From Mangrovivirga halotolerans (lineage in GTDB: Bacteria; Bacteroidota; Bacteroidia; Cytophagales; Cyclobacteriaceae), in contig NZ_JAPFQN010000009.1 in NCBI RefSeq assembly GCF_026241165.1, positions 124,001 through 188,000 of the forward strand: a stretch of 64,000 nt of DNA, written 5' to 3'. Below the pieces are notes generated by a model that was given only the letters and a program-made list of their open reading frames with translations, did no database searches and was not told the DNA's origin. The position numbers and the translations under genes were made by a program. Positions within the stretch are counted from its first letter, which is position 1; each line of letters begins with the position of its first letter. This document shows, piece by piece, positions 44,430 to 53,766 of this stretch.

Positions 44430-44885
44430 ATGCTAAAAATGAGTAATTCAATGATTATTAAAGAAACAGTAGCGTTTAATTCTGATGCAAAAACAGTTTG
44501 GGATTTAGTTATCAATCCGGAAATGACTAAACAATATATGTTTGGTTGTGAAGTTCTTTCTGATTGGCAAATAGGCAGCTCAATTATCTGGAAAGGTAAA
44601 ACAGAAGATGGAAAAGAAGTTATTTATGTAAAAGGCTCGATTATAGAATTTGAAGAAGGTAAAAAAACAACCTTTTCTATGTTTGACCCAAATATGGGAA
44701 TACCTGATATTCCAACTAATTACGTGAATCTAACTTATGAAGTTATTCCAAAGGAAAATGGTTGTGATTTAGTCATAACGCAAGGCGACTTTCAGGATGC
44801 AGATAATGCCGAAAAAAGATACGAAGAATCAAAACAAGGATGGCAAATGGTAATTCCAACAATGAAGAAATTATTAAATGAATAG
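44430..44885 (+). CDS. SRPBCC (AHSA1-like) protein
   Basis: 151 aa; an ATG at 44439 is an alternative start. IKETVAFNSDAKTVWDLVINPEMTKQYMF is the usual first strand-helix of AHSA1-like folds and WQMVIPTMKKLL the final helix. Ligand unknown. In an operon with the AraC regulator. Confidence 0.8.
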   Translation: MLKMSNSMIIKETVAFNSDAKTVWDLVINPEMTKQYMFGCEVLSDWQIGSSIIWKGKTEDGKEVIYVKGSIIEFEEGKKTTFSMFDPNMGIPDIPTNYVNLTYEVIPKENGCDLVITQGDFQDADNAEKRYEESKQGWQMVIPTMKKLLNE

Positions 44886-45167
44886 AAAGCCAGGGGGTAA
44901 TAATGGATATGAAAAAAGTCGACAAGGTAATGAAATAAGGACTTTTATCTCATGTTATAACTTGTGCTTACCTGAAAGTTCAGTGTTTCGGAACCGCTAC
45001 CCTTTAACTGCAATTAAAGTGACGCGTGGTGTAAATCTCATCATTTTAAGCTATCTGAACTGTATGTCCGGTTAATGTCGTATTGCTGTCATATGCAGGT
45101 CAGGTAGCTGACAATAACAAATAATCTTCAAATATTACTTTTACATCGAAATCAAAAAATATTAATA

Positions 45168-45635
45168 ATGGATTCAAACAAAACAAATTTAAGAGACATC
45201 AAAAAAATGAGATTAGAGCGTCACTGGTCGCAAGAACAATTAGCCGAAATGAGCGGGTTAAGTATTCGGACCATTCAAAGAATTGAAAATGGTGAAAACG
45301 CAGGATTAGAATCTCTAAAATCATTAGCAGCTGTTTTCGATACCAATATTGAAGATTCAAATAAAAAAGTAGAATTAGAAAAAATTAGAAAAGAGGAGGC
45401 TTATATTCAAAAGTTAAAAGGATTTTATGGCCTTCTTGGTTTAGCGGTAGTGAACCTGATTTTATTCCTTGTTATTGCAATTAATGATTCAGATTCAGAA
45501 GCCTGGTGGGTATTTTTTTATATGCTAATTGCCTGGATTGCTTTCTTAGGAATTTATTCCTTCATTAGTTTTGATTTTTTCGGAGAAGAATGGAAAAACA
45601 AAATGATTAAAAAGAAATATGCCAATAAAAATTAA
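45168..45635 (+). CDS. XRE-type HTH protein fused to a 2TM domain
   Basis: 155 aa. N-terminal HTH (about 10-60): MRLERHWSQEQLAEMSGLSIRTIQRIENG. C-terminal part has two membrane helices (about 95-115 and 120-140), as in PF13239-type HTH-2TM proteins of Bacteroidota. Membrane-bound regulator; target unknown. Confidence 0.85.
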   Translation: MDSNKTNLRDIKKMRLERHWSQEQLAEMSGLSIRTIQRIENGENAGLESLKSLAAVFDTNIEDSNKKVELEKIRKEEAYIQKLKGFYGLLGLAVVNLILFLVIAINDSDSEAWWVFFYMLIAWIAFLGIYSFISFDFFGEEWKNKMIKKKYANKN

Positions 45636-45647
45636 ATCAGTTTATAT

Positions 45648-45735
45648 CCACAGTCGTGAATTGCTTTTTCAGCAATACGCTTGTCCTGTAAACTGTTGTT
45701 ATAGGTAGGCAAATTACTTTGCTACGCGCCAATAG
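45648..45735. repeat. BIME-like dispersed repeat, copy R6 (short)
   Basis: ATTGCTTTTTCAGCAAT (a clean ATTGCT/AGCAAT hairpin) then ACGCTTGTCCTGTAAAC and AGGCAAATTACTTTGC with CTACGCGCCAATAG. Ends are degraded compared with R2. Confidence 0.75.
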
Positions 45736-45867
45736 AAATATAAAAGGGTTTCAGATACCTCTCGTGAAATCACACGCATGGATTTTAAATGGTATTTTGA
45801 TTAATTTGAAACTCGCAATTCCTTATGAAATATATACTAACCCTAACGCCCAACCAAAAAGCAACCT

Positions 45868-46320
45868 ATGAATATGACTTTGACTGACTATATCAAAAAA
45901 AGGAATGGAGTATCTATTGGAAGTCCAAAATCATTAAGAAATAATCTTTACCGTTCACTTGGTTCAAAAAACTTTTCTACATTTTGGAACTATTGGAATC
46001 CGATTTTCGGATATTATCTGGGGAAATTCATATTTAAACCATTAAAAAGGTTTCTTCCGGTTGCCCTTTCATTACTATTAACCTTTATTTTTTGTGGACT
46101 GATACATGATGCTGTTACCACAATCTATCGAGGTGAACTATCGTTTTTCTTTTCAATTTGGTTTTTAATTATGGGATTAGCGGTTTTGATCACCAGAATC
46201 CTTAGACATAATTTTTCAAGGCAGTCATGGGTAGTTCGGGCATCTGTTAATTTGAGTATTATAACTGCTTGTTTAATTGCGACAATTTTTATTAATAGAT
46301 CTTTGATGTTGCTATTTTAA
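45868..46320 (+). CDS. Small membrane protein related to MBOAT acyltransferases
   Basis: 150 aa with about three membrane helices. FWNYWNPIFGYYLGKFIFKPL and GLIHDAVT resemble the Asn/His-containing central part of MBOAT-type O-acyltransferases, but the protein is too short for a full MBOAT. Could be a truncated or accessory form. Moderate call. Confidence 0.5.
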   Translation: MNMTLTDYIKKRNGVSIGSPKSLRNNLYRSLGSKNFSTFWNYWNPIFGYYLGKFIFKPLKRFLPVALSLLLTFIFCGLIHDAVTTIYRGELSFFFSIWFLIMGLAVLITRILRHNFSRQSWVVRASVNLSIITACLIATIFINRSLMLLF

Positions 46321-46482
46321 GGAGAACTGAATTAGAGAAATAAAAAAGTCGAAATTTAACTTTATAACCGCTTTTGAATTTTTCCCTTTTGCTGTGTTAC
46401 TTTTTCGCATAACTCGTTTAGCTATAAATTTAGAAACACCTTATGGCTCTAAAATTACTTTAAAGGTTCCCAATAAAATTTA

Positions 46483-46995
46483 ATGAACGTAATATTCCAT
46501 ATCGCTGCAGGTACAGCAATAATTGCCGGGCATTCTAATTTCAGGAATGATAGCCTGAGTAACCAGGTAAAACTTTCGATTACAGGATTCACCTTAGGAG
46601 TGATTTCCCATGGAATATTAGACTACTCGCCTCATTGCTACCCAATCAATTCTAAATGGGATGCGATTGTCGGACTGATTCTAATTCTTTTTGCTCTTTG
46701 GAAGTCCAGAATGAAATGGATTTCTATTGTCGGGTTCATTTATTTGGGAAGTTTGTTTCCAGACCTTGTAGACTTGTCTCCGGGTATTTTAAACGGATTG
46801 ACAGGGATAAATCTTCCAGAGTACGATAATATTTTTCCCTGGCATTATCATGAATATTCCGGGTCGATATACAATGGGGATTGTGAAGTATCTTCTGTTA
46901 ATCATTTTTTAACCATATTATTTTGTGGATTGACAGTCTGGTTAAACAGGAGAGGAGTGAGGGATAAAGTATTTAAAAACAGCACACAACCCTAA
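46483..46995 (+). CDS. Polytopic membrane protein, possibly YdjM/DUF457-like
   Basis: 170 aa with about four hydrophobic segments. An early HIAAGTAIIAGHSN, then GVISHGILDYSPH and SLFPDLVDL hold His/Asp residues in the pattern of YdjM-type predicted membrane metal hydrolases. Weak call; no biochemical role known. Confidence 0.5.
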   Translation: MNVIFHIAAGTAIIAGHSNFRNDSLSNQVKLSITGFTLGVISHGILDYSPHCYPINSKWDAIVGLILILFALWKSRMKWISIVGFIYLGSLFPDLVDLSPGILNGLTGINLPEYDNIFPWHYHEYSGSIYNGDCEVSSVNHFLTILFCGLTVWLNRRGVRDKVFKNSTQP

Positions 46996-47167
46996 TTGAA
47001 GGTGCATTCTGCTTCATTCTTGTTGTAGGCTAATATCCATTTCATTAACTTACAATATGGTCTAAGCGACCTGATTCGCTCACCTCACACCCTTTATTAT
47101 TACATTTAAAGGCAGCTTCAAAAAGTAAATTAGTTCTGACAGCTTTAAAGTATAATCTCCTGGAATA

Positions 47168-47803
47168 ATGAATATACTCAAAGAAATAGGGAAGCAGATA
47201 AAGTACCCAAGAGGACTTTTCGGAAAGCTCATGTTGACGGTGATGACAAAATCGACTATTGAGCCTGCACGCTGGACGGCCAGTCTTATGAATATCCAAC
47301 CGGATGATGATATCATTGAAATTGGTTTTGGAAATGGAGCTAACATTAAGTTTCTCTCACAACAAGCGTCCGGGGGTTCCGTTACAGGAATCGAGGTATC
47401 AGACACTGCAATAGAAATGGCTTCTGATAAAAATTCCAAAGCTATTTCAGAGGATAGGGTAAAACTTCATAAGGCTCCGGGCAGCCAACTGCCATTTAAA
47501 GATGGTGAATTTGACAAGGCAATCACAGTAGCAACGGTATACGTAATTGAAGATCCGGGTGCGGTATTTAAAGAAATGTACCGGGTGCTCAAACCCAGCG
47601 GGCGTGGGGCCGTTACCTTTCCCTTCCGTGAAAAATTCGGAAAATATAAACCGGTCATGGCTGAAAAATTTTACATGCATAAGCTTGAGGATCTCGAAAA
47701 ATTATTTCGTGATGCAGGATTTATAAATTGCAAAACAGAAAGCAATGATCAGGTAAGATTCGGCGCTCATTGTATGCATGGAGAGAAGCCTGCTGTCAAT
47801 TAA
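47168..47803 (+). CDS. Class I SAM-dependent methyltransferase (UbiE-like)
   Basis: 211 aa. DDIIEIGFGNGANI (about 39-52) is motif I; SDTAIEMASDKN and FDKAITVATVYVIEDPGAVFKEMYRVLKPSG (about 115-146) follow the UbiE/Coq5 layout. Substrate unknown. Confidence 0.85.
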   Translation: MNILKEIGKQIKYPRGLFGKLMLTVMTKSTIEPARWTASLMNIQPDDDIIEIGFGNGANIKFLSQQASGGSVTGIEVSDTAIEMASDKNSKAISEDRVKLHKAPGSQLPFKDGEFDKAITVATVYVIEDPGAVFKEMYRVLKPSGRGAVTFPFREKFGKYKPVMAEKFYMHKLEDLEKLFRDAGFINCKTESNDQVRFGAHCMHGEKPAVN

Positions 47804-47887
47804 AACCCGGGCTCATAGGATATATTAATTTATCCACCGACATGCTTCGAAAACTGCCAAGATGATTTTGAAAAACAATGTGAATCT

Positions 47888-48466
47888 TTATTTACCATGT
47901 AAAATCTTTTCCAGTTTATCGTAATCTTCCGGGGTGCCAAAACCCTTTGTGGTGACTTTTGTGCCAATAAAGTAACTTCCGGAACAACCAAAACAGATCT
48001 TAGCAATACCCACTATTTGATTATTCTTTTTAAAAACCAGGATGTCTCTGTAAATGGGGAAGCAGCCCCAGTCATCCGGGTTTATAAGATCACCTTCTTT
48101 GACTCTGAATAATTTATTAATAGAACTAAATTTCCTATAGGGGACTCGGGTTTTCTTAAAGCCATACTTTTCGAGTTTATCGATGTGGATAGTATCCTTC
48201 TGATATTTTGGGTATTCAGAATCCATGAAACCACTAATTATTGACTGATCATTTTCTGAGGCTTCTTCTAGCAAAGAATCTTTTCTTTGATCTGAAATCA
48301 ATCTGTAATAATCGATTTGATCATAATTGAAATAGTTTTGGTATAAGTGCTCAGATTCCGAGGGTGATCTGGAATCGTTTAAATTAATATCACCAAATGT
48401 AACATTATGTGAAAAGGTATTTAGCGATGAAATTGTGATGATAAACTGAAAAAGTAATGTGCTCAT
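47888..48466 (-). CDS. Secreted protein of unknown function
   Basis: 192 aa from ATG 48466, where MSTLLFQFIITISSLNTFS makes a signal peptide; the frame extends to 48550. Contains CFPIYRDILVFKKNNQIVGIAKICFGCSG with a CxxC near the C-terminus. No family recognised. Confidence 0.55.
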   Translation of the reverse strand: MSTLLFQFIITISSLNTFSHNVTFGDINLNDSRSPSESEHLYQNYFNYDQIDYYRLISDQRKDSLLEEASENDQSIISGFMDSEYPKYQKDTIHIDKLEKYGFKKTRVPYRKFSSINKLFRVKEGDLINPDDWGCFPIYRDILVFKKNNQIVGIAKICFGCSGSYFIGTKVTTKGFGTPEDYDKLEKILHGK

Positions 48467-48586
48467 TAAAAAACTGCTTAATTGATAATCCCGGATTGAA
48501 ATAAATATTAAATGTTCAAATTTCAAAGGTTCAGCCAACAAGTATTGCATGCCTATAACTTGAAAAGTAAACTCTTATAATCTTTT

Positions 48587-48667
48587 TGTAAAGTTTTGTT
48601 TACATTATGAATTCTTTTTGTATATTTGTGTCAATAAAACTTTACATTAATTAAATAAGACTTTACA
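48587..48667 (+). promoter_or_regulatory. Promoter with palindromic operator-like sites
   Basis: TGTAAAGTTTTGTTTACA (48587-48604) is a palindrome with 6-bp arms. Its first arm also forms a perfect 11-bp inverted repeat with AAAACTTTACA at 48636-48646, and CTTTACA recurs at 48661-48667. Between the first two lies TATATTTG (48621-48628), a good -7 box. The layout suggests a repressor footprint over the promoter, probably by the HTH protein at 49081. Confidence 0.65.
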
Positions 48668-48670
48668 ATT

Positions 48671-49084
48671 ATGAATGCAGAACACACTAATCTCAAAAGC
48701 CAATTAAAGAAAAATACGAAACGATTGTCCATCTGGACGTTTGCCTGGGTTATTACAGTTGCCCTTGTGTCTTTCGGAGCTAAATTCCTGTGGGATTTTA
48801 ATGAGGCGATCTCTATTGCGGCAATTATCCTTAACCTGATTACGGGTATCGGACTCATACTGGCTAACAGACGTTACATTATGGATCTCGATGAACTGCA
48901 ACGCAAGATTTTTATGGATGCAATGGCGATGGCTCTTGGCGTAGCGGTAGTCGGAGGGTTGGCCTACTCAATGATGGATATTACGAATGTCATCAAAGGC
49001 GATGCAGAAATATCGATCGTAGTGATGATGATCGGAATCACTTACATGGTATCAATTATCATCGGAAACTTCAGATACAAATGA
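48671..49084 (+). CDS. Membrane protein paired with HTH regulator
   Basis: 137 aa with four hydrophobic helices (about 20-40, 45-65, 85-105, 110-130). Overlaps the regulator gene by 4 nt (ATGA). Arrangement of a small membrane protein plus a 65-aa XRE protein is frequent in Bacteroidota and Firmicutes; function unknown. Confidence 0.65.
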   Translation: MNAEHTNLKSQLKKNTKRLSIWTFAWVITVALVSFGAKFLWDFNEAISIAAIILNLITGIGLILANRRYIMDLDELQRKIFMDAMAMALGVAVVGGLAYSMMDITNVIKGDAEISIVVMMIGITYMVSIIIGNFRYK

Positions 49085-49278
49085 AAAATCGTTTAAAAGT
49101 ACTCCGAGCGGAGCACGATATGACCCAGGCTCAGTTAGCGGATGCTGCTAATGTATCCCGCCAAACCATCAATGCCATTGAGAAAGGTAAATTCGACCCC
49201 AGTTTACCCCTGGCCTTTAAGTTTTCAAAGTTATTTAAAAAGCCTATTGAAGATATATTTCAGGATGAAGAGGAATGA
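49081..49278 (+). CDS. Small XRE-family HTH regulator
   Basis: 65 aa, a bare HTH: KVLRAEHDMTQAQLADAANVSRQTINAIEKGKFDPSL is the standard YozG-like HTH_3. Coupled to the membrane protein. It may repress the promoter at 48587-48667. Confidence 0.9.
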   Translation: MKNRLKVLRAEHDMTQAQLADAANVSRQTINAIEKGKFDPSLPLAFKFSKLFKKPIEDIFQDEEE

Positions 49279-49285
49279 TTTTAAA

Positions 49286-51049
49286 TTATTCCTTTCTTCC
49301 ATTTATTTCTTTATCAATAAAGGCGTTGATCTCACTTTTGATGTTTTCCCATTGTCTTTTATCTCCTTTAACCGATTGCAGGGCTTCTTTAATCTTTGAG
49401 GTGCCAAAATTCTTCGCTTCTTCAAAGCCTATTTTCGGTGGAAGAGATAGTTCTCCGGGTTCGACAATGGCATTGATAATACAAGGTCCGTTAGTTGCAC
49501 GAGCTTCTTTTAATACAGGGATAATCTTGTCTGGCTTGTCTATAGTAAATCCTTTTCCTCCGGTGACTTCAGCAAATTTTTGGAAGTCGAAATTTTTAAT
49601 AGCCAACGCATCATAATTGGGAGCCAGACCAGCTTCTTCCATCTCAATTTTCACGAAGCCCAGTTCCGCATTATTAAATACGATTATCTTAATGGGTAGA
49701 TTATATTCAACTGCGGTAGAAAACTCATGAAGTGTCATGTGAAACGATCCATCGCCGACCATTGCCCAGATTTCCCGGTCAGGATATTCAAGCTGTGCAC
49801 CAATCGCTGCCGGTAATCCTACAGCCATCGATCCATGATTAAACGATCCGATCATTCTTCTTTCCTTTTTGAAGTTCATGAAGTTGGTCGACCAGATAGT
49901 GGATGTCCCGGTGTCGACCACAAATACAGCGTCATCAGAAGCAATATCACTAAGGCCTTTGGAAACCGCCGAGGCCTGAACTAAAGAAAGCTTTCCTTTG
50001 GGATCCGATTTTTTCAAATTAGATTCCTTCCAACTGGTAAATGATTTGACCAGTTTTTTGCGAAAGCTGTCATCAGTTTTATCGGTGCATTTTTCCAGTA
50101 ATTCACCAACTACATATTTCACATCACCATGAATACCCAGGTCTACCGGGGCCCGGTTACCGATGCTTTCCGGCCGGATATCGATTTGAATGATCTTTTT
50201 GTTTTTTGGGAGGAAATCAAAATAAGGAAAATCCGTACCCAGCATGATCAATAGGTCGCATTCCATGATTCCATCATACCCGGCAGAATTTCCAATCAGT
50301 CCGGATAGCCCCACCACACCGGGAGCTTCATGGTCGAATATATCAGAAGACCGAACGGTATGAGTTATCGGGGCTTTAATTTTACTGGCAAATTTCAGCA
50401 CTTCATCTCGTGCATCGCGGCAACCGGTACCAGCCAGAATGCCGATCTTATCTTCTTCGTTAATGAGCTTTGCTGCCTGATCGATAGTTGATTCAGGAGG
50501 AATAACGATTGAATCAGAGACAAATACATCCTGAATAAAATAATTGTTTTTGGCTTCCATTTCAGCAATATCTGCCGGTAACTCTACTCTGCAGACAGCT
50601 TTATTGTTGATCGCCGTTCTCATTGCCCTGATGAATATTCGAGGAGCTTCTTCCGGACTCCTGATGATTGCCTGGTAGTCACACACATCGTTAAACATGT
50701 TTTTCAAGTCAACCTCCTGATGAAAGTTTGTTCCAATATATTCCACAGGTATTTGTCCGGTGATGGCCAGTACCGGCGACCGTTCTTTTTTCGCATTATA
50801 GAGGCCATTAATCAGGTGAAGGGCTCCCGGGCCCACAGTACTGGCACATACTCCCAGCTTATCGTTTAATTCGCCCTGGGCAAAAGCAGCAAATGCTCCA
50901 TTTCCTTCGTGTTTTACTTTAATCCATTTTACTTTATCCTGGCTTCCTATGGCACAAACGAGAGGGTTAAGCGCATCGCCGGCGACTCCAAAAATGTGTT
51001 TTACTCCTTCATTACTTAGAATGCCTAAAAGTTGTTCTGATACAGTCAT
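49286..51049 (-). CDS. TPP-dependent pyruvate oxidase/dehydrogenase-like enzyme (PoxB type)
   Basis: 587 aa, full length for PoxB-type enzymes. The N-terminal TPP domain has the catalytic Glu in KHEGNGAFAAFAQGEL (about 48); the middle domain is dehydratase-like; the C-terminal domain carries the TPP/Mg motif VGDGSFHMTLHEFSTAVEYN. Family members decarboxylate pyruvate to acetate, feeding electrons to quinone. No membrane-binding tail is evident. Could also be another acetolactate-like member. Confidence 0.85.
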   Translation of the reverse strand: MTVSEQLLGILSNEGVKHIFGVAGDALNPLVCAIGSQDKVKWIKVKHEGNGAFAAFAQGELNDKLGVCASTVGPGALHLINGLYNAKKERSPVLAITGQIPVEYIGTNFHQEVDLKNMFNDVCDYQAIIRSPEEAPRIFIRAMRTAINNKAVCRVELPADIAEMEAKNNYFIQDVFVSDSIVIPPESTIDQAAKLINEEDKIGILAGTGCRDARDEVLKFASKIKAPITHTVRSSDIFDHEAPGVVGLSGLIGNSAGYDGIMECDLLIMLGTDFPYFDFLPKNKKIIQIDIRPESIGNRAPVDLGIHGDVKYVVGELLEKCTDKTDDSFRKKLVKSFTSWKESNLKKSDPKGKLSLVQASAVSKGLSDIASDDAVFVVDTGTSTIWSTNFMNFKKERRMIGSFNHGSMAVGLPAAIGAQLEYPDREIWAMVGDGSFHMTLHEFSTAVEYNLPIKIIVFNNAELGFVKIEMEEAGLAPNYDALAIKNFDFQKFAEVTGGKGFTIDKPDKIIPVLKEARATNGPCIINAIVEPGELSLPPKIGFEEAKNFGTSKIKEALQSVKGDKRQWENIKSEINAFIDKEINGRKE

Positions 51050-51147
51050 AAACTCACCTTTTTTTGATCAGATAGAATTTAATTAATAACAATCAATTCT
51101 ATAAAAAAGGAGAGGTTTTATTTAGACTGTGGTTAAATCCCTGACAT

Positions 51148-52410
51148 TTAATATACTCTTGATAACCTGTTCTGTTTCAGGTCCTTCGAAAAGAATATCT
51201 TTCCACTATAATACAATAAGACTACGATCAGGTATAGCGTGAAAATATCATAGGTACGTAAAACATTGTAGAGCAATTTGCCGGTTGTGTCGCTACCTTC
51301 AATTCCCAGGAAGAATGCGATTATGATCAGAAGGTAAATAAATATTTTTTCCCATTTTAACCGGACAAACTCCCTTTGTGTGAGAAATAGAGGCAGGAGA
51401 ATATACATGAAAGTAACTAAATGTGCCGTCCAGGTGATTGTAGAAACTAAATGAGTAAAACAAAATAAAATTGCAAACACAAAAAGATTTGTAATGTTGT
51501 TTTTCCTTCTGATTGATATAATAATAACTGCGGAAATCAGAATAATTAATCCTAATAAGATGATGTTTCTGTAAAAGGCAGCCTGTTCCATAATTTCACT
51601 GCCAACAGACTTATTTATTGTTTCCGGAGCAATTAGTTTGACGATAAATGCCATTAATGAATGGTTTGTATAAGAAATCAACCCTTCCGCAGCCTGATTC
51701 TGCGCTTTTTTCAGGAAAAATTCATAATAATTGACATAAACCTGCCATCCTTTTATTAGAAATGGAATTAAAAAGCATAATAAAACCGTGCCTGAAGCTG
51801 CAATCCATACTTTGATTTTTTTCCAGTGATAAACTACCACAAAGCCAAGAATAACAACCGGGATTATTTTAATAGATGCGGCAATTGCCAGAATTATAAC
51901 AGATGCGACAGGTTTATTTTTAAAGAAATAATATATTCCCAGTAAAGTTATAGTAAGCAATAAAAAGTTGACCTGGTAGGTAATCAGGTTATTCCAGAAA
52001 TACTTTAGAGAAAAAACAACGGTAAGGATTACTGGAATCTTGTACTGATCTTCAGACAGATTGAGTGTTTTACAAATTCGGATTAAAATGATAATAGCCA
52101 GTGGTAAAAGCACAAAAACATTTGACAGCAAGAATATATTTGCTGAAACTTTTAAAGGAAAGATTGCGAGAATCTGAAAAAGAAAAGCAGCAAAAGGAGG
52201 GTAGATATAATCCCTGGCTCCTTCAATCGGATCATACAGATCATTACCTTCAAAGAAATCCACACCAGCTTTCCAGAAAACAAAGTAATCAGATCCGATA
52301 TCGATATTCTTTTCGGTTTTATTGATTGAAAAGAAGATCATGGCGATTCCAATTACTACCAATAATGAATAATAGATCTTTTTTCTGTGCTTTTTTATAG
52401 TTGAAATCAT
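51148..52410 (-). CDS. GT87/DUF2029-type polytopic mannosyltransferase-like protein
   Basis: 420 aa with about ten membrane helices. The extracytoplasmic loop after helix 1 holds DYFVFWKAGVDFFEGNDLYDP and YIYPPFAAFLFQ, the usual signature of GT87/DUF2029 glycosyltransferases that use polyprenyl-phosphate sugars. Acceptor unknown. Confidence 0.8.
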   Translation of the reverse strand: MISTIKKHRKKIYYSLLVVIGIAMIFFSINKTEKNIDIGSDYFVFWKAGVDFFEGNDLYDPIEGARDYIYPPFAAFLFQILAIFPLKVSANIFLLSNVFVLLPLAIIILIRICKTLNLSEDQYKIPVILTVVFSLKYFWNNLITYQVNFLLLTITLLGIYYFFKNKPVASVIILAIAASIKIIPVVILGFVVVYHWKKIKVWIAASGTVLLCFLIPFLIKGWQVYVNYYEFFLKKAQNQAAEGLISYTNHSLMAFIVKLIAPETINKSVGSEIMEQAAFYRNIILLGLIILISAVIIISIRRKNNITNLFVFAILFCFTHLVSTITWTAHLVTFMYILLPLFLTQREFVRLKWEKIFIYLLIIIAFFLGIEGSDTTGKLLYNVLRTYDIFTLYLIVVLLYYSGKIFFSKDLKQNRLSRVY

Positions 52411-52596
52411 TATGGACTTTTAATAATAAAAATTTGTGAATATCTTATTTGAGTTTTTATCTGATCACAGAACCATATATCAGTAAAAATTGTATCAAAA
52501 ATACTATAACAGATAATATATCTTTTAAAGATGCATAACAAATTTGTCAGGAGTATAATTTCCAGATAGATTTAGGAATTATTAATTAAAACTAAA

Positions 52597-53727
52597 ATGA
52601 AAGATCAAAGCCTGAATAAAGCCACTGTTTTAATCCTCACTCTTGGAATTTCCTTGTTGTTTTTAATAATGGTTAAGGGGTTTTTGATGGCCATTTTCCT
52701 GGCGGCAATTTTCGCAGGAATGCTTTATCCTTTTTATAAACGACTGACTGCTAAACTTGGAGGGAGGCAATCTGCCAGTGCAGCTATAACGTTAGTTTTA
52801 TTCGTACTCATCATATTGCTTCCTTTTGCAGCATTGATGGTTGTAGTGATTGAGCAGGCTGTCAGTGCAGTTCAACTGGCAGGCCCCTGGTTGTCTAAAT
52901 ATGCAGAACAGCCGGGCGTAATTGTAACAGAATTAGAAAAGATACCGATTGTACATAAAGTTTTTCCGGATAATGAAAAGCTGGCTGGCACCGTTGGAAA
53001 TGTCGTTAAGGGATTGGGCAATTTTATCATTGATGGACTACAGAGTTTCTCTTCGGGAACGGCTAATTTTATATTTTCCTTCTTTATTTTCCTTTTTACC
53101 TTTTATTATTTCCTGATCAATGGCAAAAGTTATTTGGAGCAGTTTTTATACTACCTGCCATTAAAAAATGATGAGGAAAAGACCCTTCTGACCAAGTTTG
53201 TTAAGGTAACCAAAGCGACCCTGAAAGGCACGCTTTTAATTGGTGTTATCCAGGGAGTATTAGGAGGTATCGGAATGGCTATAGCAGGAATTCCAAATGT
53301 TATTTTCTGGAGTGTGGTGATGGTTATATTTTCTATTATTCCTGCATTGGGAACAGCGATTGTGTGGGTGCCGGCAGTAATTTATCTGTTCATCATCGGA
53401 GATACTACCCCGGCGATAATACTTGGTATCTACTGTGTGGTTGTGGTCGGGAATATTGATAATCTGATCCGACCTAAATTAGTTGGTAAAGATGCCGGAT
53501 TACCTGATCTCATGATCTTGTTTGGAACCCTCGGAGGACTTGCAATATTTGGTATTGCCGGGATAATCATTGGTCCACTGGTCGCTGCCTTATTTTTGGC
53601 CTTTTGGGAGATTTACGGTCATGTTTTTCAGCATTCGTTATACCCGGTAAACGACAAGCAACTTGAAGAAGACTTGAAAGGGGGAGAGGCTGCAGATGAA
53701 TATAAGAAAATAATAGAAGACGATTAG
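52597..53727 (+). CDS. AI-2E (UPF0118) family transporter
   Basis: 376 aa. About seven to eight helices; the conserved FTFYYFLINGKSYLEQFLYYLP and GTLLIGVIQGVLGGIG, plus IDNLIRPKLVGKDAGLPDLMI (about 285-305), are AI-2E family signatures. The family exports small solutes or Na+/Li+; role here unknown. Confidence 0.9.
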   Translation: MKDQSLNKATVLILTLGISLLFLIMVKGFLMAIFLAAIFAGMLYPFYKRLTAKLGGRQSASAAITLVLFVLIILLPFAALMVVVIEQAVSAVQLAGPWLSKYAEQPGVIVTELEKIPIVHKVFPDNEKLAGTVGNVVKGLGNFIIDGLQSFSSGTANFIFSFFIFLFTFYYFLINGKSYLEQFLYYLPLKNDEEKTLLTKFVKVTKATLKGTLLIGVIQGVLGGIGMAIAGIPNVIFWSVVMVIFSIIPALGTAIVWVPAVIYLFIIGDTTPAIILGIYCVVVVGNIDNLIRPKLVGKDAGLPDLMILFGTLGGLAIFGIAGIIIGPLVAALFLAFWEIYGHVFQHSLYPVNDKQLEEDLKGGEAADEYKKIIEDD

Positions 53728-53741
53728 ATTTACCAATCGTC
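53719..53741. terminator. Hairpin between convergent genes
   Basis: GACGATT (53719-53725) pairs with AATCGTC (53735-53741) and overlaps the AI-2E stop. T tract is distant, so terminator activity is only likely. Confidence 0.45.
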
Positions 53742-53766
53742 TCCTGTTATTATGCTTATCCTTTTT

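Noticed and set aside
44878-45075. 65-aa plus-strand ORF after the SRPBCC gene
   Set aside because: Low-complexity, no motif or signal, overlaps the upstream stop; looks like non-coding spacer.
46388-46430. Further copy of the BIME-like repeat
   Set aside because: TTACTTTTTCGCATAACTCG resembles the left end but is too degraded to count.
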